This document shows, piece after piece, positions 14,248 through 21,135 of a stretch of DNA of 22,416 bases (its first letter is position 1; every line of letters begins with the position of its first letter). The notes under the pieces were generated by a model. That model made no database searches. It had not been told where the DNA came from and saw nothing but the letters and a program-made list of their open reading frames with translations. The position numbers and the translations under genes are program-made. The stretch spans positions 1 to 22,416 of the forward strand of contig DAOTVW010000064.1 of assembly GCA_034436035.1 (NCBI GenBank), read 5' to 3'. The DNA comes from UBA4823 sp034436035. Lineage in GTDB: Bacteria; Chloroflexota; Anaerolineae; Anaerolineales; UBA4823.

Positions 14248-15885
14248 TTAAGCTAAATAATCGCGCAATTGACGGCTGCGGGTGGGGTGACGAAGCTTCC
14301 GCAATGCCTTTGATTCGATCTGGCGGATGCGCTCACGGGTTACATTAAAATACTGTCCTACCTCCTCTAAAGTGTGATCGCGTCCATCCAATAAACCAAA
14401 CCGCATTTCCAATACCTGCCGTTCTCGATCCGATAATACAGCCAAAGCATTCTTTACCGATTCCCTCAACATTTCACGCGCTGCAGCATCCATCGGTTCT
14501 AAAGCATCCTGATCTTCGATGAAATCACCCAATTGGCTGTTATCTTCGCTGCCCACCGGACTTTCTAACGACATTGGTTCCTCCGCCGCACGCATAATGC
14601 GGTCTACCTTTGCAGCAGCTCTCGTCCAGCGGCGTTGGACATCGTCAGGGATGGGTTTCCCTTCTGCCAACGAACGCCGAATAATCTGCTCATCTTTCGC
14701 ATCTAAAAAGCCGGCTTCCAGCGCCATTTCCTCAGGCCCGGGCTCACGCCCTAAACTCTGCAGGAGTTTACGCTGGATGCGCAATAAGCGGTTGATCGAT
14801 TCAAAGATGTGAACCGGGATACGGATCGTGCGCGCCTGATCTGCAATGGAACGGCTAATCGATTGCCGTATCCACCAGGTGGCATAGGTGCTGAATTTAT
14901 AGCCACGCGCGGGATCAAATTTAGATACCGCCCGTAAAAGACCAATATTCCCCTCTTGAATCAGATCGAGCAGTGCGCTTCCCCGCCCGATATACCGTTT
15001 GGCAACGCTCACTACCAGGCGCAAGTTTGCACGGATCAACGCATGGTGCGCTTCCGCCGCTGCCTGGCGGATCTCTTCTAGCTCGCGGATAAAAACCTCT
15101 TCACTGGGAATATAATTTTTCAAACGCGCTAATGTGGGAATTTCTTGCTTACGCAAAACATAATCACGCAGGCTAGACACCGCAGGCGAAGGAAAAATAT
15201 ATAAATACACATACACTGCAAAGAGGTTACGCGCCACCACATCCCAGCGTTTATCCACGCCCCAGCGCCCATTATCTAAATAACTCCGCACATAAGAAGG
15301 TGTCGTTATGTTCCAGGTCTGACGAAGCGCGCGTGCTTCGTCTAAGACCTTGATCAATTCAGGCCGCTCGTAACCAAGCCGATGGGTATCTTCTTTCACC
15401 CGTTTCCAGGATGTCCGCAACTCATCGAAAAGGGTGAGATAAAATGCTTGGGCATTCTTCTTTTCGGCTCGTTTTCCATCGCTCAGCAGTAAGTTCACAT
15501 GTCTGAGGACATCCAAACGCGTGGCGAGCCAAAATTCATGATCGACATCGAGTAAATCGATCCCACCGATTTCTTTCAAATAGAGTCGAACCGGATCCTC
15601 GCCCAGTTCTTTGATCAATTCCGGATCTTGCAACAGATCGAGCGGCTCTTCAGCGGTTATTTTTTCCAGGTCTTCTGCTTCCAGTTCGAGGATATCTTGA
15701 TCCGGTTCCTCTAAAGCAGTCGGTTCCAAATCGAGGAGGAGATCATCTATTTTATCGGGAATGTAAATGACATCCCCCATCGCTCCTTCTTCTTCGTCCA
15801 ACTCATCCATTTCTCCTTCTTCTTCCTCATCGTCCAACTCGTCGGCGGGGCTGATATCTTTTTGGTGTTTTTCTTTGCTTGGCAT
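14248..15885 (-). CDS. rpoD: RNA polymerase principal sigma factor (RpoD/SigA)
   Basis: Primary sigma-70 family factor that directs RNA polymerase to housekeeping promoters; 545 residues. The N-terminal ~90 residues are highly acidic (runs of Glu/Asp at 15-34 and 58-96), in place of a recognisable region 1.1. Region 1.2 (EDPVRLYLKEIGGIDLL, about 96-112) follows. A non-conserved segment covers about 129-262. Region 2 (about 276-360) includes NLRLVVSVAKRYIGRG and the -10-reading helix YATWWIRQSISRSIADQ. Region 3 (about 363-440) carries an extra ~29 residues before EEPMSLESPVG. Region 4 (about 475-540) has the HTH TLEEVGQYFNVTRERIRQIE. The start ATG follows GAAGAAG, a weak ribosome site, 51 nt after dnaG, so it is probably co-transcribed with dnaG. 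Confidence 0.96.
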   Translation of the reverse strand: MPSKEKHQKDISPADELDDEEEEGEMDELDEEEGAMGDVIYIPDKIDDLLLDLEPTALEEPDQDILELEAEDLEKITAEEPLDLLQDPELIKELGEDPVRLYLKEIGGIDLLDVDHEFWLATRLDVLRHVNLLLSDGKRAEKKNAQAFYLTLFDELRTSWKRVKEDTHRLGYERPELIKVLDEARALRQTWNITTPSYVRSYLDNGRWGVDKRWDVVARNLFAVYVYLYIFPSPAVSSLRDYVLRKQEIPTLARLKNYIPSEEVFIRELEEIRQAAAEAHHALIRANLRLVVSVAKRYIGRGSALLDLIQEGNIGLLRAVSKFDPARGYKFSTYATWWIRQSISRSIADQARTIRIPVHIFESINRLLRIQRKLLQSLGREPGPEEMALEAGFLDAKDEQIIRRSLAEGKPIPDDVQRRWTRAAAKVDRIMRAAEEPMSLESPVGSEDNSQLGDFIEDQDALEPMDAAAREMLRESVKNALAVLSDRERQVLEMRFGLLDGRDHTLEEVGQYFNVTRERIRQIESKALRKLRHPTRSRQLRDYLA

Positions 15886-15936
15886 AATTTTAGTCTTCTT
15901 CTACCACATAAATTTATTTTTTACATACAAATAGAA

Positions 15937-17841
15937 TTAATGGCTGGTATATTTCTTTAGTGCCAGGTTTAATTTTAAAAGCTCTTGAGTTATTTGTACC
16001 ATAATTTTTTGATATTGGGATGCTTGTACCTCTTCTTGATTTTGTGCATCCATCATTTGAAAACGCTGGTATTCGATGGTTTGCACAAGCGTTTGCTGGC
16101 GCAGCTGGACAATGGCACGCAACACATCTTCTAATAATTTTTGCTGATTGGCATTGACCTTCGGGGTTTTCTCTAATAATTCATCAGCAGCCTCAATGAT
16201 TTCCAAGGACAGGTTATCCATCACATAATGAAGCGGATAATCGGTATCCTGGTCAATGGATTGCTGGATTAACTGGAAAAGTGCCTGATACTCAGCCGAA
16301 TGGAAATCATTGGTAGATAAGCGACTTAGCTGGTTTTCCAATAAATGACGATCAATGAGATACAGTAAATGGGGATCTCTTAACAAGACACCTAAGATGT
16401 ATTGTTCGAGGGGGTTCGTACCCTTGTATACACGTACTTTTGTATCTTCACTCGATGGCGTGGTTTTAGTGGCTGGCGTTCTGCGGCGGCTGGGTTTTGC
16501 TCTGAGCGCAGTCAAGCTAGACATCAGTGTACGCTCATCCACCTTCAATAATCGTGCTAAACGCTGGATATAGTCATCCCGCTCCAATGGGTTAGGCACT
16601 TCCCGAATCAAAGGTAAAACCTGACGAGCGATCGCATCTTTTGCTTTTGGATCAGAGAGATCTTGATTTGCCGCCAATGTTTCCATTACATGCACGACAA
16701 TGGGTTGCGCAGATTGAATGATTTGCTGCCATTCCTTTGCATCCCGCAGGACAATTTCATCCGGATCTAAACCTTCCGGCAGCTTCGCTACGCGGATGTC
16801 TGCCTGCAAGCGTGCTTCCATACCTAATAAGCCATGGGAATCAAAAACGATTTCGTTGGTGTGGTCCATCGCCTGACGGGCTAACTCTAAGCCGCGTAAG
16901 GTCGCCTGTGCCCCAGCGGTATCCGGGTCCAATGCCAATACCAAACGTTTCGTAAAACGCTTGAGCAGATATAACTGCTGCTCGGTGAGCGCAGTGCCCA
17001 TTGGAGAGATCACATTGGTGAAACCGGCTTGATGCAAAACGATCACATCCAGATAACCTTCTACAATCACCGCTTGGTCTAATGTACGGATGGAACGCCG
17101 AGCGCGATCTAACCCATAAAGCAACTTGCCTTTGTCGAATAACCGGGTTTGCGGTGAATTGAGAAATTTCGGGACATCGTTAGGATCAAGAATGCGCGCC
17201 CCAAAACCAACCATCCGCCCCTGCTCATCCCGAATCGGGATCATCAGGCGATGGTGAAATCGATCGCGCAATTGCCCTCCTTCTCCCTCCATCAGCAAAC
17301 CGACTGCGATGAGCGGTTCGGCACCCACCTGTTTATTTCTATAATAATTCCATAGCGCATCCCAACTTTTTGGTGCGTAGCCCAAACCAAATACCTCGAT
17401 GGTTTCATCAGTGATCCCTCGTCGATGAAGATAATCCAATGCGGCTTTCCCCGCCGAGGTATTCAACAACTGATGGCGATAAAAGGTAACGGCATCCTCT
17501 AATAACGAATGAAGTGCTTCGTTCTCTTCTTTATGCTCGATTTCCTGTGGGGTTGGGGGCTTCAGTTGCACCCCGGCTTTCTCGGCTAAGATGTGCAATG
17601 CCTGAGTGAAATCCACCCCCTCCTTTTTCATCACAAAATTAAAAATATCCCCGCCTTCATTGCACTGTCCAAAACAGCGCCAGGTGCCCGTTTCGGGAAA
17701 AACCACAAAGGAAGGAGTGCGGGTATTGCTATGAAATGGGCAGAAACCAATAAAATTCTTGCCCGTGCGGCGTAATTGCACCGTCTCTGATATTAAGTCG
17801 ACAATATCAATTCGGGCTTTGACTTCTTCAATCGAGGACAC
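15937..17841 (-). CDS. dnaG: DNA primase (DnaG)
   Basis: Makes RNA primers at the replication fork; 634 residues, a typical length. The N-terminal CHC2 zinc domain has Cys34, His37, Cys56 and Cys60. The last pair is spaced C-x3-C (CFGQC) instead of the common C-x2-C. The catalytic core includes LRDRFHHRLMIPIRDEQGRM (191-210) and KFLNSPQTRLFDKG. The TOPRIM metal site shows Glu261 in VEGYLDV, and Asp305 and Asp307 in ALDPDTAG. After a Ser/Thr/Pro-rich linker at about 455-470, the C-terminal ~160 residues are the helical helicase-binding region. The start is GTG at 17841, supported by GGAGGAAGGGAG at 17861-17850. It lies 97 nt after glyQS and 51 nt before rpoD, the old dnaG-rpoD pairing without rpsU. 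Confidence 0.96.
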   Translation of the reverse strand: MSSIEEVKARIDIVDLISETVQLRRTGKNFIGFCPFHSNTRTPSFVVFPETGTWRCFGQCNEGGDIFNFVMKKEGVDFTQALHILAEKAGVQLKPPTPQEIEHKEENEALHSLLEDAVTFYRHQLLNTSAGKAALDYLHRRGITDETIEVFGLGYAPKSWDALWNYYRNKQVGAEPLIAVGLLMEGEGGQLRDRFHHRLMIPIRDEQGRMVGFGARILDPNDVPKFLNSPQTRLFDKGKLLYGLDRARRSIRTLDQAVIVEGYLDVIVLHQAGFTNVISPMGTALTEQQLYLLKRFTKRLVLALDPDTAGAQATLRGLELARQAMDHTNEIVFDSHGLLGMEARLQADIRVAKLPEGLDPDEIVLRDAKEWQQIIQSAQPIVVHVMETLAANQDLSDPKAKDAIARQVLPLIREVPNPLERDDYIQRLARLLKVDERTLMSSLTALRAKPSRRRTPATKTTPSSEDTKVRVYKGTNPLEQYILGVLLRDPHLLYLIDRHLLENQLSRLSTNDFHSAEYQALFQLIQQSIDQDTDYPLHYVMDNLSLEIIEAADELLEKTPKVNANQQKLLEDVLRAIVQLRQQTLVQTIEYQRFQMMDAQNQEEVQASQYQKIMVQITQELLKLNLALKKYTSH

Positions 17842-17938
17842 GCCGCCAGCTCCCTTCCTCCACTACGAGTTCGGTTTGTGTGAGCTTTCTGCTGCTAAAC
17901 GATCCCCATTTATGCTCACGAGTATAGTTTTATTATAC

Positions 17939-20900
17939 CTAGAATCCCTCTAACCGCGATAGATCCGCCACACCATTCGCCAAAGAACGAATACGCTGCA
18001 ACAGACCTAAACGGTTATGACGTTGCCGACTCTCTTCTGCCATCACCAACACTTCATCGAAAAAGTGATTGATGACCGGGATCAGCGGTAAAAAGGCATT
18101 CAGAAAGTCTTCTACCGAACCCGCTTTGCGCGGTTTCCTTTCTGCCTGGCAAAGGGCATCGTAGAGGGCTTTTTCTGCGGGCAGTTCTAACAATTCTGGC
18201 TCAAGCGGATAATCCTCTGTGAGATCGCGGGTGATGCGCACACAACGAGCATAAGCGGGGAGAATATCACGCCAATCTGGTCGATTGACCCACTCCGTCA
18301 ATTGTTGCACCGCTCGATATGCCGCAGCCGGGTTATCCCCTTGTTCTGCCAGCACCGCATCAACCACATCATAGCGGTAGCCGCGCTCCTGCAGCCAATT
18401 TCGCAACCGTTCTATAATAAAATCACGGCAGGCAAGGAGCTGATTTTCCTCGGCGGGGATTGGCAGTAAGCGCGCAGCGACTTTCAACGCCTCCCGCAGG
18501 TTAAAATCCAGATCCCAGTTTACCAAGTTTTGCACCAATCCAAGCCCGGCTCTGCGTTGTGCAAAGGGGTCTTTATTCCCGCTCGGCGCAAGGCCTGCTG
18601 CAAATAACCCCGCTAAGGTATCCAGCCGGTCAGCAATCCCCACAGCCAATCCGGCTCGCGTTTTCGGGCTGGAGTCTCCCGCAAAACGGGGTAGATAATG
18701 CTCCATAATCGCTTCTGCCACCGCCGGGTCTTCCCCACTGGATAACGCATAATATTTGCCCATGATTCCCTGCAAGGAGGTCATCTCAACCACCATCTTC
18801 GTAGCCAAATCCGCCTTGCATAAATGAGCTGCCCGCCGCGCTATGGTTAATTCATGTTCATCTAACTGACACCATGTACCAATGGAATCGATTAATTTTT
18901 CCAAGCGGTGTGTCTTATCCAGCATAGAGCCTAATTTTTGCTGGAATGTGAGGGTGCTCAATTTCGGCAGAAAACTTTCCAGGGTTTGCTTGAGGTCTTC
19001 ACGCACAAAATAGGTTGCGTCCGCAAATCGAGCCCGGATCACATGTTCATTTCCATCTACAATCGTTTCCAACCCTTCCCAGCTGCCCCCTTGCTGGAAC
19101 GGTTTGTTAGCAATGGTAATGAAGTAGGGTTGTAAATTCCCGTTTTGATAAACTGGAAAATAGCGCTGGTGTTTCTTCATCACCGAGATCAATACTTCAG
19201 GGGGTAATTCCAAGAACGAAGGATCAAAGCGACCAAGTAAAGCAGTAGGCGCCTCTACCAGGTTCGTCACCTCGGCTAAAAGGGCATCATCCTTTATTAC
19301 CTCGCCTTTTACCGATTCTGCCTGGTGAAGTACTTGCTCCCAAATCATCTTTTTGCGTTCCTGCGGATCTAAAACGATGCCTTGCTGATTTAGAAAATCA
19401 AAATACGCCTCAATCGAATGGACTTGGTATTCCAATGGCTGGAAGAAACGCAACCCTCTGGTTAGCGAACCGGATGAAATACCAGCATATTGAAAAGGAA
19501 TATGTCCATCCCCGTATAAAGCTAACAGCCAACGGATCGGTCGTGAGAAAGCAATATTGCTGGCATTCCAGCGCATGGTTTTTTCAAAGCGCAGCGCCGC
19601 AATGAAATCCGGCAGGGTCTCCGCCAGAACTTGGGCGGCGGGTTTCCCTTCCTCCCGTATCACAACGCTCACATATTCTCCGCCGTCTAAATTTCGAATT
19701 TGCAAATCATTTACCGTTAGACCCTTGCTGCGTGCGAAACCTTGGGCGGCTGGTGTTGGCGTCCCATCTGGAAGAAAAGCCTTGGCGGCTGGGGGACCTT
19801 TCACAATCGTCTCGTTATCCGTTTGATAAGCGGCAAGGTTTTCTACATATACAACCAAACGGCGTGGGGTGCCCCATACATGGATTTTCTCAAACGACAA
19901 CCGTAATTGATGCAACCATTCGGGAAGGCGTGTTTCTAATTGCTCTAAAACTGAGTCCAAATCTGCAACGGGAAGTTCCTCCGTACCGATTTCAAGTAAA
20001 AATGGCGCAGATTTTCCAGGCGGCAATGAAGCGGCGGACTTATCTAATCTGGGCATTTCCCTTAAGCTAGCGTTTGTTAAGCCAGGCCGTCCGAGCCAAG
20101 GAAAGCCCAGTTGCTGGCGGTGCTCTATATAGGCATTTGCCACCCGCCGGCTCAAATCCCGCATGCGCCCAAAGAATGCCTGTCGCTCCGTAACCCCGAT
20201 CGCGCCGCGGGTATCAAGCACATTAAAAGTATGCGAGCATTTCAACACATAATCATGTGCCGGTAGCACCAATCCTTGTTCCAAACAAACATTCGCTTCC
20301 GCCTCAAACAAATCATACATAAGGCGCAAGCGGTCGACATCAGCGATTTCGAAATAATATTTGCTGTGTTCTTGCTCTGCCTGAAGGTTGACATCCCCAT
20401 CCGTGTAAGTTTGATTCCAGCGGATATCGCGAAAACTGCCAACACGCTGCAAGGCAATGGCTATCCGTTCCAGGCCGTAGGTTATTTCAACCGAAACGGG
20501 ATCAAGGACCTGCCCGCCCGCTTGTTGGAAATAGGTGAACTGGGTGATTTCTTGTCCATCTAACCAAACCTCCCAACCAAGACCCCAAGCGCCCAAAGCG
20601 GGTGATTCCCAGTTGTCCTCTACGAATCGGATATCATGACGACGGGTATCAATCCCCAATGCTTCCAGAGATTGTAAATAAATCTCCTGAGGGTTGCCCG
20701 GATCAGGTTTCAGGATAACCTGAAATTGATAATGCATCTGCATGCGGTTGGGGTTTTCGCCATAGCGGCCATCGTCCGGGCGGATGGATGGTTCTACGTA
20801 GGCAACATTCCATGGTTCGGGACCAAGCACGCGCAAGGCTGTGGCGGGGTTCATAGTCCCTGCCCCAACTTGAGTGTAATAAGGCTGCCAAATCAAGCAT

Positions 20901-20965
20901 CCTTTTTCAGCCCAAAATTTTTGTAACGTCATCATAATATCTTGAAAAGTCAATGTATCGCTCAT
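17939..20965 (-). CDS. glyQS: Glycyl-tRNA synthetase, fused alpha and beta chains
   Basis: Charges tRNA-Gly with glycine; 1008 residues in one frame. Residues 1 to about 290 are the class II catalytic alpha chain: WAEKGCLIWQPYYTQVGAGT, RVLGPEPWNVAYVEPSIRPD, GRYGENPNRMQ, IRFVEDNWESPALGAWGLGW and ITYGLERIAI. A linker of about 30 residues (291-320) joins it to the beta chain, which opens with APFLLEIGTEELPVADLD. The beta part contains GTPRRLVVYVENL, the segment with HQRYFPVYQ, and TRAGLAVGIADRLDTLAGLF. It ends in a helical anticodon-binding (DALR-type) region. In most bacteria with this enzyme type glyQ and glyS are separate genes; single-chain forms are known in chlamydiae and some other phyla. 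The ATG at 20965 follows GAAGG 7 nt upstream. It lies next to dnaG-rpoD as in several phyla. Confidence 0.96.
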   Translation of the reverse strand: MSDTLTFQDIMMTLQKFWAEKGCLIWQPYYTQVGAGTMNPATALRVLGPEPWNVAYVEPSIRPDDGRYGENPNRMQMHYQFQVILKPDPGNPQEIYLQSLEALGIDTRRHDIRFVEDNWESPALGAWGLGWEVWLDGQEITQFTYFQQAGGQVLDPVSVEITYGLERIAIALQRVGSFRDIRWNQTYTDGDVNLQAEQEHSKYYFEIADVDRLRLMYDLFEAEANVCLEQGLVLPAHDYVLKCSHTFNVLDTRGAIGVTERQAFFGRMRDLSRRVANAYIEHRQQLGFPWLGRPGLTNASLREMPRLDKSAASLPPGKSAPFLLEIGTEELPVADLDSVLEQLETRLPEWLHQLRLSFEKIHVWGTPRRLVVYVENLAAYQTDNETIVKGPPAAKAFLPDGTPTPAAQGFARSKGLTVNDLQIRNLDGGEYVSVVIREEGKPAAQVLAETLPDFIAALRFEKTMRWNASNIAFSRPIRWLLALYGDGHIPFQYAGISSGSLTRGLRFFQPLEYQVHSIEAYFDFLNQQGIVLDPQERKKMIWEQVLHQAESVKGEVIKDDALLAEVTNLVEAPTALLGRFDPSFLELPPEVLISVMKKHQRYFPVYQNGNLQPYFITIANKPFQQGGSWEGLETIVDGNEHVIRARFADATYFVREDLKQTLESFLPKLSTLTFQQKLGSMLDKTHRLEKLIDSIGTWCQLDEHELTIARRAAHLCKADLATKMVVEMTSLQGIMGKYYALSSGEDPAVAEAIMEHYLPRFAGDSSPKTRAGLAVGIADRLDTLAGLFAAGLAPSGNKDPFAQRRAGLGLVQNLVNWDLDFNLREALKVAARLLPIPAEENQLLACRDFIIERLRNWLQERGYRYDVVDAVLAEQGDNPAAAYRAVQQLTEWVNRPDWRDILPAYARCVRITRDLTEDYPLEPELLELPAEKALYDALCQAERKPRKAGSVEDFLNAFLPLIPVINHFFDEVLVMAEESRQRHNRLGLLQRIRSLANGVADLSRLEGF

Positions 20966-20977
20966 GGATAACCTTCA

Positions 20978-21067
20978 TTATTTCTTAAATTGCACCGTAG
21001 CCCATTCATCTGGAGCCTTCGTTATCTTCGTTAACTCGATCCATTCAACGTAGAGCTGCCGACGAGT
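20978..21067 (-). other. Short open tract in the glyQS leader, possible gene remnant
   Basis: The 170-nt gap between the zinc-ribbon gene and glyQS contains, on the minus strand, 29 sense codons between a TGA (21070-21068) and a TAA (20980-20978). The translation has a protein-like mix (fragment LYVEWIELTKITKAPDEW) but no ATG, GTG or TTG start and no ribosome site. The same stretch has small direct repeats: TTCAACGT twice with a 23-nt period (21044 and 21067), and CTTCGTTA twice with a 9-nt period (21017 and 21026), on the plus strand. It could be the tail of a decayed gene or chance. No T-box sequence, hairpin terminator or convincing promoter is visible here. Confidence 0.2.
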
Positions 21068-21135
21068 TCAACGTGTTTCGATGGTCTCGCAGATGATAGT
21101 TAATATAGGTGGATAAATTTTAATCGAAAATAACC

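Noticed and set aside
17922..17938. Small inverted repeat GTATA...TATAC just after the glyQS stop, and TATAAT/TATACT strings nearby
   Set aside because: A 5-bp AT-only stem is too weak for a terminator, and none of the -10-like strings has a -35 box at 16-18 nt, so I do not call a terminator or promoter for dnaG here.
20966..21135. T-box riboswitch in front of glyQS
   Set aside because: The gap is short, the conserved T-box sequence (AGGGTGG...CCGCG) is absent, and no terminator hairpin can be drawn.
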